From assembly GCF_040869045.1 (NCBI RefSeq), contig NC_090321.1, forward strand, positions 30,563,426 through 30,627,425: a stretch of 64,000 nucleotides of DNA, in the 5' to 3' direction. Below, piece after piece: positions 35,235 through 47,125 of the stretch. This stretch comes from Eurosta solidaginis. Taxonomy: Eukaryota; Arthropoda; Insecta; Diptera; Tephritidae. A model generated the notes under the pieces. That model searched no databases, was not told where the DNA came from, and saw only the letters and a list, made by a program, of their open reading frames with translations. The translations under genes and the position numbers were made by a program. The number at the start of each line of letters is the position of its first letter. Positions within the stretch are counted from its first letter, which is position 1.

Positions 35235-38200
35235 ACAAGTAAGGAAGGTTAAGTTCGGGTGTAACCGAACATTACATACTCAGTTGAGAGCTATGGTGAC
35301 AACATAAGGGAAAATAACCATGTAGGAAAATGAACCGAGGGAAACTCTGGAATATGTTTGCATGACATGTGTATCAAATGAAAGGCATTAAAGAGTATTT
35401 TATGAGGGAGTGGGCCATAGTTCTATAGGTGGACGCCATTTAGGGATATAGCCATAAAGGTGGATCAGGGTTGACTCTAGAATGCGTTTGTACGATATGG
35501 GTATCAAATGAAAGGTGTTAATGAGTATTTTAAAAGGTAGTAATCCTTAGTTCCATAGGTGGACGCCGTTTCGAGATATCGCCATAAAGTTGGACAAGGG
35601 GTGACCCTTGAATTTGTTTGTGCAATATGGGTATCAAACGAAAGGAGTTAATGAGTATTTTAAAAGGGAGTGGGCCTTAGTTCTATAGGTGGACGCCTTT
35701 TCGAGGTATCGCAATAAAGGTGGACCAGGGGTGAATCTAGAATTCGTTTGTGCAATATGGGTATCAAACGAAAGGTGTTAATGAGTATTTTAAAAGGGAG
35801 TGGGCCTTAGTTCTATAGGTGGACGCCGTTTCGAAATATCGCCATAAAGGTGGACCAGGGGTGACTCTAGAATGTGTTTGTACGATATGGGTATCAAATT
35901 AAAGGTATTAATGAGGGTTTTAAAAGGGAGTGGTGGTTGTTGTATAGGTGGTCGCGTTTTCGAAATATTGCCATAAAGGTGAACCAGGGGTGACTCTAGA
36001 ATTTGTTTGTGCAATATGGGTATCAAACGAAAGGAGTTAATGAGTATTTTAAAAGGGAGTGGGCCTTAGTTCTATAGGTGGACGCCTTTTCGAGGTATCG
36101 CAATAAAGGTGGACCAGGGGTGAATCTAGAATTCGTTTGTGCAATATGGGTATCAAACGAAAGGTGTTAATGAGTATTTTAAAAGGGAGTGGGCCTTAGT
36201 TCTATAGGTGGACGCCGTTTCGAGATATCGCCATAAAGTTGGACAAGGGGTGACCCTTGAATTTGTTTGTGCAATATGGGTATCAAACGAAAGGAGTTAA
36301 TGAGTATTTTAAAAGGGAGTGGGCCTTAGTTCTATAGGTGGACGCCTTTTCGAGGTATCGCAATAAAGGTGGACCAGGGGTGAATCTAGAATTCGTTTGT
36401 GCAATATGGGTATCAAACGAAAGGTGTTAATGAGTATTTTAAAAGGGAGTGGGCCTTAGTTCTATAGGTGGACGCCGTTTCGAAATATCGCCATAAAGGT
36501 GGACCAGGGGTGACTCTAGAATGTGTTTGTACGATATGGGTATCAAATTAAAGGTATTAATGAGGGTTTTAAAAGGGAGTGGTGGTTGTTGTATAGGTGG
36601 TCGCGTTTTCGAAATATTGCCATAAAGGTGAGCCAGGGGTGACTCTAGAATTTGTTTGTGCAATATGGGTATCAAACGAAAGGTGTTAATGAGTATTTTA
36701 AAAGGGAGTAATCCTTAGTTATATAGGTGGACGCCGTTTCGAAATATCGCCATAAAGGTGGACCAGGGGTGACTTTAGAATTTGTTTGTTCGATATGAGT
36801 ATCAAATGAAAGGTGTTAATGAGTATTTTAAAAGGGAGTGGGCCTTAGTTCTATAGGTGGACGCCGTTTCGAGATATCGCCATAAAGGTGGGCCAGTGGT
36901 GACTCTAGAATTCGTTTTTGCAATATGGGTATCAAACGAAAGGAATTAATGAGTATTTTAAAAGGGAGTGGGCCTTAGTTCTATAGGTGGACGCCTTTTC
37001 GAGATATCGCCATAAAGGTGGACCAGGGGTGACTCTAGAATGAGTTTGTACGATATGGGTATCAAATTAAAGGTATTAATGAAAGTTTTAAAAGGGAGTG
37101 GTGGTAGTTGTATATGTGAAGGCGTTTTCCAGATATCGACCAAAATGTGGACCAGGGTGACCCAGAACATCATCTGTTGGATACCGCTAATTTATTTATA
37201 TATGTAATACCTGCCAAGATTTTAAGGGTTTTTTATTTCGCCCTGCAGAATTTTTAATTATCTTCTACTTAATATGGTAGGTGTCACAACCATTTTATAA
37301 AGTTTTTTCTAAAGTTATATTTCGCCTCAATAAAACAATCCAATTACCTTACCATATTTCATCCCTTTTTTCGTATTTGGTATAGAATTATGGCATTTTT
37401 TTCATTTTTCGTAATTTTCGATATCGAAAAAGTGGGCGTGGTCATAGTCGGATTTCGTTCATTTTTCATACCAAGATAAAGTGAGTTCAAGTAAGCACGT
37501 GAACTAAGTTCATTAAAGATATGTCGATTTTTGCTCAAGTTATCGTGTTAACGGCCATGCGGAAGGACAGACGGACGACTGTGTATAAAAACTGGGCGTG
37601 GCATCAACCGATTTCGCCCATTTTCACAGAAAAGAGTTATCGTCATAAAACCTATGCCATTACCAAATTTCCAAAGGATTGGTTAATTTTTGTTCGACTT
37701 ATGGCGTTAAAAGTATCCTAGACAAATTAAATGAAAAAGGGCGGAGTCACGCCCATTTTGAAATTTTCTTTTATTTTTGTATTTGGTTGCACTATATCAT
37801 TACTGGAGTTGAATGTTGACATAATTTACTTATATACTGTAAAGATATTAAATTTTTTGTTAAAATTTTACTTTAAAAAAAATTTTTTTTTAAAAGTGGG
37901 CGTGGTCCTTCCTCGATTTTGCTAATTTTTATTAAGCGTACATATAGTAATAGGAGTAACGTTCCTGCCAAATTTCATCATGATATCTTCAACGACTGCC
38001 AAATTAAGGATTGTAAAACTTTTAAATTACCTTCTTTTAAAAGTGGGCGGTGCCACGCCCATTGTCAAAAATTTTACTAATTTTATATTCTGCGTCATAA
38101 GTTCAACTCATCTACCAAGTTTCGTCGCTTTATCTGTCTTTTGTAATGAATTATCGCAATTTTTCTGTTTTTCGATATCGAAAAAGTGGGCGAGGTTATA

Positions 38201-38473
38201 GTCCGATATCGTTCATTTTAAATAGCGATCTGAGATGAGTGCTCAGGAACTTACATACCAAATTTCATCAAGATACCTCAAAATTTACTCAAGTTATCGT
38301 GTTAACGGACGGACGGACGGACGGACGGACATGGCTCAATGAAATTTTTTTTCGATCCTGATTATTTTGATATATGGAAGTCTATATCTATCTCGATTCC
38401 TTTATATATGTACAACCAACTGTTATCCAATAAAACTTAGTATACTCTGTGAGCTCTGCTCAACTGAGTATAA
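35235..38473 (+). mobile_element. HLE-A element with satellite array, copy 3
   Basis: Head ACAAGTAAGGAAGGTTAAG at 35235, GTTCGG/CCGAAC hairpin, ATACTCAGTTGAG. The satellite array (35320-37160) comes next, then a 1.3-kb body with GGGCGTGG blocks, GGACGGACGGACGGACGG at 38310-38330, and a tail ending GAGC-TCT-GCTC hairpin plus CTCAACTGAGTATAA at 38473. The next element starts at the following base. Confidence 0.93.
35320..37160 (+). repeat. ~130-bp satellite array with 649-bp higher-order unit
   Basis: About 14 monomers. A block beginning near 35591 recurs near 36240 (offset 649 bp, five monomers) almost without change, showing recent amplification in multi-monomer blocks. Confidence 0.93.
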
Positions 38474-40791
38474 ACAAGTAAGGAAGGCTAAGTTCGGGTG
38501 TAACCGAACATTACATACTCAGTTGAGAGCTGTGGAGACAAAGTAAGGGAAAATCACCATGTTGTAAAAAGAACCTAGGGTAACCCTGGAATGTGTTTGT
38601 ATGACATGTGTATCAAATGGAAGGTTTTAAAGAGTATTTTAAGAGGAAGTGGACCATAGTTCTATATATGGACGCCATTTAGGGATATCGCAATAAAGGT
38701 GGACCAGGCCTGACTCTAGAATTTGTTTGTACGATATGGGTATCAAATAAAAGGTGTTAATGTGTATTTTGAAAGGGCATGGGCCTTAGTTCTATAGGTG
38801 GACGCCTTTTCGAAATATCGCCATAAAGGTGGACTAGGGGTGACTCCAGGATTTGTTTGTACTATATGGGTATCAAATGAAAGGTGTTAATGTGTATTTT
38901 AAAAGGGCATGGGCCTTAGTTCTATAGGTTGACGCCTTTCGAGATATCGCCATAAAGGTGGACCAGGGGTGACTCTAGAATTTGTTTGTACGATATGGGT
39001 ATCAAGTGAAAGGTGTTAATGAGTATTTTAAAAGGGCGTGGTCCTTAGTTCTATAGGTGGACGCCTTTTCGAAATATCGCCATAAAGGTTGACTAGGGGT
39101 GTCTCTAGAATTTGTTTGTACTATATGGGTATCAAATGAAAGGTGTTAATGAGTATTTCGAAAGGGAGTGGGCCTTAGTTCTATAGGTGGACGCCTTTTC
39201 GGAATATCGTTATAAAAGTGGACCAGGGGTGACTCTAGAATGCGTTTGTACAATATGGGTATCAAATGAAAGGTGTTAATGAGTATTTTGAAAGGGAGTG
39301 GGCCTTAGTTCTATAGGTGGACGCCTTTTCGGAATATCGTTATAAAAGTGGACCAGGGTTGACTCTAAAAAGCGTTTGTACAATATGGGTATCAAATAAA
39401 AGGTGTTAATGTGTATTTTAAAAGGGCATGGGCCTTAGTTCTATAGGTGGACGCCTTTCGAGATATCGCCATAAAGGTGGACCAGGGGTGACTCTAGAAT
39501 TTGTTTGTACGATATGGGTATCAAGTGAAAGGTGTTAATGAGTATTTTTAAAGGGCGTGGTCCTTAGTTCTATAGGTGGACGCCTTTTCGAAATATCGCC
39601 ATAAAGGTTGACTAGGGGTGTCTCTAGAATTTGTTTGTACTATATGGGTATCAAATGAAAGGTGTTAATGAGTATTTCGAAAGGGAGTGGGCCTTAGTTC
39701 TATAGGTGGACGCCTTTTCGGAATATCGTTATAAAAGTGGACCAGGGTTGACTCTAGAATGCGTTTGTACAATATGGGTATCAAACGAAAGGTGTTAATA
39801 AGTGTTTTAAAAGGGAGGGAGCCTTAGTTCTATAGGTGGACGCCTTTTCGGAATATCGTTATAAAAGTGGACCAGGGGTGACTCAAGAATGCGTTTGTAT
39901 AATATGGGTATCAAATGAAAGGTGTTAATAAGTATTTTAAAAGGGCGTGGGCCTTAGTTCTATAGGTGGACGCCTTTTCGAAATATCGCCATAAAGGTGG
40001 ACCAGGGGTGACTCTAGAATTTGTTTGTACGATATGAGTATCAAATGAAAGGTGTTAATGAGTATTTTAAAAAGGAGTGGGCCTTAGTTCTATATGTGGA
40101 CGCCTTTTCGAGATATCGCCGTAAACGTGGACCAGGGGTGACTCTAGAATTTGTTTGTACTATATGGGTATCAAATGAAAGGTGTTAATGAGTATTTTAA
40201 AAGGGCGTGGGCCTTAGTTCTATAGGTGAATGCCTTTTCGCGATATCGCCATAAACGTGGACCAGGGGTGACTCTAGAATTTGTTTGTACGATATGAGTA
40301 TCAAATGAAAGGTGTTAATGAGTATTTTAAAAGGGCGTGGGCTTTAGTTCTTAAGGTGGACGCCTTTTCGAAATATCGCCATAAAGGTGGACCAGGGGCG
40401 ACTCTAGAATTTGTTTTTACAATATGGGCATCAAACGAAAGGTGTTAATGAGTATTTTAAAAGGGAGTGGGCTTTAGTTCTATAGGTGGACGCCTTTTCG
40501 AGATATCGCCATAAAGGTGGACCAGGGTGACTCTAGAATGAGTTTGTACGATATGGGTATCAAATTAAATGTATTAATGAAAGTTTTAAAAGGGAGTGGT
40601 GGTAGTTGTATATGTGAAGGCGTTTTCCAGATATCGACCAAAATGTGGACCAGGGTGACCCAGAACATCATCTGTTGGATACCGCTAATTTATTTATATA
40701 TGTAATACCTGCCAAGATTTTAAGGGTTTTTTATTTCGCCCTGCAGAACTTTTTAATTTTCTTCTTCTTAATATGGTAGGTGTCACAACCA
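38474..40791 (+). mobile_element. HLE-A element with satellite array, copy 4 (3'-truncated)
   Basis: Its head begins at the base after copy 3 ends. The array spans 38560-40665, then the body starts (CAGAACATCATCTGTTGGAT) and breaks after GTAGGTGTCACAACCA at 40791, where the RTE-like pseudogene begins. In copy 3 the same bases continue into the body. Confidence 0.93.
38560..40665 (+). repeat. ~130-bp satellite array with 519-bp higher-order unit
   Basis: About 16 monomers. The diagnostic ATCAAGTGAAAGG variant occurs at 39001 and 39520 (offset 519 bp, four monomers), each followed by the same series of variants. Confidence 0.92.
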
Positions 40792-42425
40792 CGGTCCTTC
40801 CAGCGTAGTGAGGGCCGCCCTCTACCTCTGCTTCCATAGGCAGCTTCCGATAGAAACACTTTCTTTGCCGGAGCGTCATCTTTCATTCGCATAACATGGC
40901 CTAGCCAGCGCAGCCGCTGCATTTTGATTCGCTGGACTATGTTGATGTCTGCGTAGAGCTCGTACTCTTCGTTAAATCATCTTCGATACTCGCCATCGCC
41001 AACGCGAAAAGGTCCATAAATCTTTATAAGGACTTTTCTCTCAAACACTCCCAGAGCCGCTCCATCCGATGTTGTCATGCTTCTGCACCATATAGCAGGA
41101 CGGGTACGATAAGTGACTTGTTGAGTATGGTTTTCGTTTGCCGAGAGAGGACTTTACTTTTCAATTGCCTACCTAGTCGAAAGTAGCATTTATTGGCAAG
41201 AATGATTCTTCGCTGGATTTCAGAGCTGATGCTGTTGTTAGTGTTGATGCTGATTCCCAAATAAGCGAAGTCCTTTACTATTTCGAAATTATGGCTGTCA
41301 ACAGTCGCGAGGTTGCCAAGGCGCATATGCGTTGACTCTTTGATACTTCGTTTTGTTCTCATTCACCATCAAAACCATCTTTACCGCTTCCTTTTCCAGT
41401 TTGGAGTAAGCAAAACTAACGGCGCGCGTGTTTAGGTCGATGATATCAATGTCATCAACATATGCCAGTAATTGCACGCTTTTATAGAATATGGTTCCAT
41501 AGCGGTTAAGTTCTACAGCTAGTATAATTTACTCCAGCATCAAATTAAAGAAACACATGATAATGGCTCCCCCTGTCTGAAACCTCGTTTAGTTTTGAAC
41601 GGCTCGGAGAGGTCCTTCCCAATTCTGACTGAGCTGATGGTGTTGCTCAACGTCATTGTGCGCATCCGTATAAGTTTTGGGGGGAAACCAAATTCAGACA
41701 TAGCGGCATATAGTGAGGTCCCTTTCGTGCTGTCGAAGGTGGCTTTAAAATCGACGAAGAGGTGATGTGTGTCAATTCTTGATTGAAATACTTTCTTGGC
41801 CACAGCTTCTTCGTCCCTTTGCATAACATGACCTAGTCAAAGAAGGCTTTGGGATTTTATACCTTGCACTTCTGCATATCTGCATTAGGCTTGACTTGTC
41901 TCAAGCCTCGTTTGGTTGTTTAGTTTCGAATGGCTTGGATAAGTCCTACTCAATCGACGAATATTGGAACGATTTTCCGTCATCCCTTGTCAAATTTGGT
42001 TTTGAGACAAACCGGTTTCGGCTTTGTGGCATCATCAGTGTCGATTTTCGGTCTCAATCCTTTTTTCGCAAAGCATGATTAGCTTTTCAGGAAACTCAAA
42101 TTCAAACCTAAGTAGCAGCATTGAAGCAGCTTCATTTTGCGGTGTCAAATGTTGCTTTGAAGTAGACAAAAAAGTTTCCGAGTGTCGATTCTCTTTTAGA
42201 TTTACCAGGTCTGAATCCGCACTGATCTAATCAATACTTTGACTTAAGGCTCTAGCCTTCGCATAGTAAGTTAGATAGACCCTCATACGCGATATTAAGC
42301 AGGCTGATTCCGTGGTAAGTAGCGGGGTTTGCGGGATCGCCTTTCTTGTGGATTGGGGAAAAAAGAGTGAACCATATTTTGAATAGGAGTTATGCGTTGA
42401 TTTTATCATCACTTTGCCTCCGTAT
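40792..42425 (-). pseudogene. RTE-like non-LTR reverse transcriptase, rearranged
   Basis: Read on the minus strand from 42425 down: SPIHKKGDPANPATYHGISL then LNIAYE (RT fingers), FVYFKATFDTA (motif A, first copy), a nested small repeat, a DLSKPFETK piece, then LGHVM...AKKVF, a C-terminal motif. A second motif A follows (HHLFVDFKATFDSTK, near 41770), with GFRQGEPLSC, AYVDDIDIID (catalytic YxDD, near 41460), FAYLGISINTNNSISSEIQR, and a second C-terminal LRWLGHVMRMKDDAPAKKVF near 40915. The wording is that of insect endonuclease-reverse transcriptases I associate with the RTE clade; the clade is tentative. Stops and shifts make it inactive. Confidence 0.78.
41945..42070 (-). repeat. Small dispersed repeat S, copy 2
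   Basis: In reverse it reads GACACTGATGATGCCACAAA ... CCAAATTTGACAAGGGATGA then CGGAAAATCGTT. It interrupts the RTE-like coding sequence between motif A and the DLSKPFETK piece. Confidence 0.85.
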
Positions 42426-42468
42426 ACACTGAGTTATGTTAGTATAAAATCGGCATACTTAGTACAAA

Positions 42469-43003
42469 ACAAATAAGGAAGGCCAAGTTCGGGTGTAACC
42501 GAACATTACATACTCAGCTGCCAAATTACAGCTTGTAAAGCTTTTAAATTATATTCTTTTAAAAGTGGGCGGTGCCACGCCCATTGTCCAAAATTTTAAT
42601 AATTTTCTATTCTGCGTCATAAGGTAAACCCACCTACCAAGTTTCATCGCTTTATCTGTCTTTGGTAATGAATTATCGCACTTTTTCGGTTTTTCGAAAT
42701 TTTCGATATCGAAAAAGTGGGCGTGACTATAGTCCGATTTCGTTCATTTTAAATAGCAATCTGAGATGAGTGCCCAGGAACTTACATACAAAATTTCATT
42801 ATCTCCCCAAAATTCACTGAAGTTATCGTGTTTACGAACAGACGGACGGACGGACGGATATGGCTAAATGAACTTCCTTTTTCGCCCAGATCATTTTGAT
42901 ATATAGAAGTCTATATCTATCTTTATTAGTTTATGCCGTTGCGGGGTACCGTTATGCGAACAAAATTAATATACTATGTGAGCTCTGCTCAGCTGAGTAT
43001 AAT
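42469..43003 (+). mobile_element. HLE-C element, complete
   Basis: Head ACAAATAAGGAAGGCC, hairpin, ATACTCAGCTG; microsatellite GACGGACGGACGG near 42845; tail CAGCTGAGTATAA near 43003. It preserves the GCGGGGTACCGTTATGCG segment that the LOA-like insertion splits in the copy at 1525. Confidence 0.9.
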
Positions 43004-43595
43004 AAAAGCACGTACAAAAATTGTCAAGTCGGGTATTCGTTAGTAAGAGATGCTAACTGCAGTTCGGCTAGTTTTTTGAAGAGGAGACTCTCAAAAATTC
43101 GTATAACATAATTCTTTAAACACTTCTTTATTACTGTTCTGTCGGAGGGTAGCTCTTAAAAGTAAACACTTCTCTGTCTTTTATTTCAACTTTAAGCAAA
43201 GCCACACAAATTTCCCCAGTAATCAAAGCCTTAAAGCACGAGTAAATCTCCTGTACGACGCATTATTCCACAAAATAAAAATAAAATAATGTAGTTGCAA
43301 CACTGATAGATTTATTACGGGGAGCTCATGTATTTGTGTAATTATTATTGACGGTCATGTATGCGCATATAACGAGCCATCATTATTTATTTTACCCCGA
43401 TGGACAACTGAGCCACATGAAGCACTGCAACAACAAGCAAAATTGGTGGGTGGAAACAATTCAAGCTCATGGAAAAAAGTGATAAACCTGCAGAGGAGCG
43501 CTGAAGCTCTATAGAAGTCAGTCAGTAAGTTGATATCAGGGCAGTAGATTAAGGATATTTAATCAAAACTGCCGGTTGGATTAAGGTGAGTAGAA
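43004..43595. other. No gene seen
   Basis: Ordinary AT-rich sequence, no open frame of note. Confidence 0.5.
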
Positions 43596-44146
43596 ACAAG
43601 CAAGGACGGGACTGTCTTCGGCTGTGCCGAAGACTTCATACCTTTCATGAATAGGGCTGAACAATAATCTTATCCCGTTCGTAATCTCCTAATAATCGGA
43701 TGTATAAGATTAGAAATATATAGTGAACAGATGTACATACCTAAACGATTTTTAAGATAAATATAAAATAAGAAATGGCAAAAAACCCCCTTTTCTGAAC
43801 GATCGGTTGTATGGGATATATATTATATATAGCTCCGATCGAAATGAAATCTTCTATGATATATTAGAATATATATCACGAAGTTTCACGTTTTTATATT
43901 GTAAACTAAGGGAGAAATGGCCAAAAATATTTCTATCTGAACGATCGATTGTATGGGATATATACTATATATAGCTCCGATCAAAGTGATTTTTTCAGAA
44001 AATCTTCTATGATATATTAAAATATATATCACCGAGTTTCACTTTTACACTTTCTAAATTAAGGGAGAAATTGCCAAAATACTTTCTATCTGAACGATCG
44101 GTTGTATGGGATATAACTATATATAGCTCCGATCAAAGTGATTTTG

Positions 44147-45428
44147 ATTGTAACTCCATAACTCGAGAACGGATAGAAAGATTGCCATGAAATTTTTAGG
44201 AAGGATACAGGAAGGAGAGATGATGGTTAGTAGATTTTGAAATCCCAAATCGATTTAGCCATTCTTGAGTTATGATTTTTTTTTTAGAAAAAATTCAAAT
44301 ATGTATATAAAAGAAAGTGGTGTTAGTTACACTACGCATAACTCAAGAACGGATGAACCGATTTGGCTGAAAATTGGGGGAGAGGTAGCTCAGAACCAGG
44401 GAACGGACATGGGATACTTTTTATCCCGTTCTGGCTAGGGTCTTGAGATCAAAACGTGGACCGGTGTAATCCTGGGATATGTTTGTTTAGTATGGGTGTT
44501 AAATGGAAGCTGTTTATGAATGTTTTGATACTGGGTGTTTTTCGTACCCCTAGGTGACTAGGGTCTCGAGATATAGGCCAAAACGTGGACCCGGGCACCC
44601 CTAAAATGTGTTTATACAATATGGATATCAAATGCAAGCTGTTGATGAGTGCTTTAGTACAGGGTAATTTTCATACCTATTGGTGACTAGGGTCTCGAGA
44701 TATTTGGAGAAACGTGGATAAGGGTAACACTAGGATGTGTTTTTAAATTATGGATATCAAATTGAAGCTGTTGATGTGTGCTTTAGTACAGAGTAAGTTT
44801 TACACCGCTGGGTGACTAGGGTCTCGATATATAGGCCAGAACATGGACCCGGATACCCCTAGACTGTGTGTGTATTATGGATATCAAATGAAAGCTGTTG
44901 CTGAGAGCTTTAAAGTAATTTTCATCGTGATATTCGATTTAGTCGCATCAACCTGGCAAAACTGATAAATATGCATGCGAAGCCGAAATAAAGACATGAA
45001 TTTATAATACCCACATACCTATTTACATACGTCCTATTCGATTTGCCTGAAATTTGGTATATAAATTTGCTATATTAGTATTTACGATGCTTTTTTCCGG
45101 GAAGTAGACCAGAGACGGACTGGGACTCTGATTAGGACTAGGACCGGGACTGAGGCTGAGACTGAGACTCGGAGTGGGACTGGGACTGTGACTCGGAATG
45201 GGACTGGAACAAAATACATACCACCAAGAATGAGAAAAACTTGAGAGAAGAGAAAAGAGAGAAGGAAAAGACTGAGAAAGATAGCTGAAGCGAAAAATAC
45301 GGAGGGAGGAGTGAATACAAAGATTATGAAAAAGTGTAGAGGGGCGAGGGCAGAGTTAGACGGAAAAAGCTTATTAAAATGTATGCAGATAGACCAAAAA
45401 TTTAGGGCAGAACAACGTCTGTCGGTTC
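44147..45428 (-). mobile_element. rep-D element nested in HLE-E, with satellite-like units
   Basis: In reverse, the right edge is the rep-D start (CAGACGTTGTTCTGCCCTAA). Next come a pyrimidine tract and an expanded six-base tract of CAGTCC/CAGTCT type at about 45115-45210. The HLE-E unit sequence resumes at 45428 with TATTAGGATATATATCACC. The left edge near 44147 is less certain. Confidence 0.65.
44438..44920 (-). repeat. Diverged satellite units in rep-D
   Basis: GGGTCTCGAG-type words occur at 44438, 44571, 44690 and 44819 (spacings 133, 119 and 129 bp). Each is followed by AACGTGGA and ATGGATATCAAATG, recognisably related to the HLE-A monomer in reverse. Confidence 0.75.
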
Positions 45429-45813
45429 TGCTAATATTAGGATATATATCACCGAGTTTCACGTTTATACTTTCTAAATTGCGGCAGGAATGACCAAAAT
45501 CGTCTTATCTGAACGAACGGTTGTATGGGTGATATATGTTATAGTGGTCCGATCCTACCGGATCCGACAAATGTCTAATATAATATAAAAATACATCCTT
45601 GTGGCAAATTTCATTGACATATCTCAAAATTTGAGCGACTAGTTTGCGTTCAAACAGACAGACGGACGGACAGATGGACATGGCTATATCAACTCAGTTC
45701 GTGGCCCTGATAAACTCGGTATACTTAATGGTGAGTCTGTCTTCCATATTTCTCAACGTTACAAACATAGGCCGAACGTTAATATGCCATTTGATGTTCA
45801 TGAAAGGTATAAA

Positions 45814-46784
45814 AATCGCAATGAAAGTGAATAAGGGAACCTAACAAATGCGAGTTGATGGGAAGAAATGTGGTAATTTATGGTAATGAGCATTGCATGT
45901 AAAATAGCAATACAATGTGGCTTTGTCGATAGTATTTTGTCTGCATTTCAACGTAAAAGCCAATGTGAAATGGAGAGTGACTTATTGGCCGAACGCAGAT
46001 GTGGGTTAAATACGGATGCTGCTCCATTTTCAAGCAGGAAAAAATAAATTTTTTTATTGTAAATTTTTTTATTATTTTTTTTTTTTTGTCGTACATACTG
46101 CCCCAACGTGCTTAATGAAGATAATATGCTGATATACCATACAAAGTACTGACGGTGTGCACGCTGCCTGCCATCATGATGTGACCTCAATGGTGGTGTG
46201 TGGCATGCAACGGTATGCGTACAAAAGGAAGAGCTTGCATATACCGATAACTTTGTTTAGTATTACCTGCCTAACGAACTTTGCAGCAGCTGATATGGCT
46301 GCGCTTTACGCAATACAATGGACTAGGCATAAATTAAATAGAACAGCAAAAAGAAAAATGCTTTAGCATTAGTGGATGCTGATTATGTTAAAAAATGAAA
46401 GCAACAAAGTTTAACAGACGATTACAAATGTGTTGCCATTATTTGCCTGACCAACTTGATGTGCGCTTTACTACAACTAACCACACTGTTTCATTATATG
46501 CAAATGGAATGGTTGGCAGAAAAATAAAGGCATACATACATACATATAAGCAACCAATACATACATATAAGCATATTTTTTTAGTTTCTAGCTCTTGGCT
46601 GGTGTCTCTAGCTCATGGCTGACACTAAAGCAAAAGCTCACTAAATTAAAGCTGCATTTGCTTTGGACGTCATGTCAGCCGCCTTAGTCATATCAGCTTT
46701 TCATTTATTCAGATTTTCGTTATTTTTGCCTTCCGCAGCCAAGAGTTTATCAATTTTTAGCTGCGTAATAGGTTACTGGCCGCA
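45814..46784. other. No gene seen
   Basis: Contains T-rich runs at 46045-46090 and frames of up to 80 codons without a domain. Confidence 0.5.
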
Positions 46785-47125
46785 GCAGTGGTATGATGGT
46801 AGCGTGCTCCACCTACCACACCGAAGATCCTGGGTTCACCGCCCCGGGCAAAGCAACAACAAAAATTTAGAAACAAGATTTTCAATTAGAAGAAAGTTTT
46901 TATGAGCGGCGTCGCCCTTCGGCAGTGTTTGGCAAGCACTCCGAGTGTATTTCTGCCATGAAAACTCTCAGTGAAAACTCATCTGGCTTGCAGATGCCGT
47001 TCGGAGTCGGCATAAAACAAGTAGGTCCCGCCAATTTGTAGGAAAAATTAAAAGGAGCACGACGCATATTGGAAGAGAAGCTCGTCATAAAATCTTTTCG
47101 CGCCTTACATTTGTTTATTTAATAG
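46785..47125 (+). mobile_element. tRNA-derived SINE, copy 3
   Basis: Head GTATGATGGTAGCGTGCTCC, then GATCCTGGGTTCACC (B-box-like). The body GTCGCCCTTCGGCAGTGTTT through GCCGTTCGGAGTCGGCATAA matches copy 1 closely, ending CGCGCCTTACATTTGTTTATT. Confidence 0.8.

Larger units (their letters stand above)
43596..45813 (+). mobile_element. HLE-E element, interrupted by a rep-D copy
   Basis: Head ACAAGCAAGGACGGGACTG, a perfect TCTTCGGC-TGT-GCCGAAGA hairpin at about 43615-43633, then CATACCTTTCATGAA. Internal units of ~165 bp contain GAACGATCGGTTGTATGGGA and TATATAGCTCCGATC. The tail holds GACGGACGGACAGATGGACA and closes with TTCATGAAAGGTATAAAA near 45813, the exact reverse of the head repeat. The insertion occupies about 44147-45428. 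Confidence 0.85.

Noticed and set aside
35790..36675. Repeated ~78-codon frames reading HILESPLVHLYGDISKRR and the like, also at 21333-22310, 36958-37173, 40480-40671 and, on the opposite strand of the repeat, 54380-54676
   Set aside because: They lie wholly in the 130-bp satellite. The period is not a multiple of three, so frames shift every unit; they are by-products of the repeat, not a protein family.
45082..45462. 126-codon frame with Val-Pro repeats
   Set aside because: The repeats come from an expanded six-base tract inside a rep-D element.
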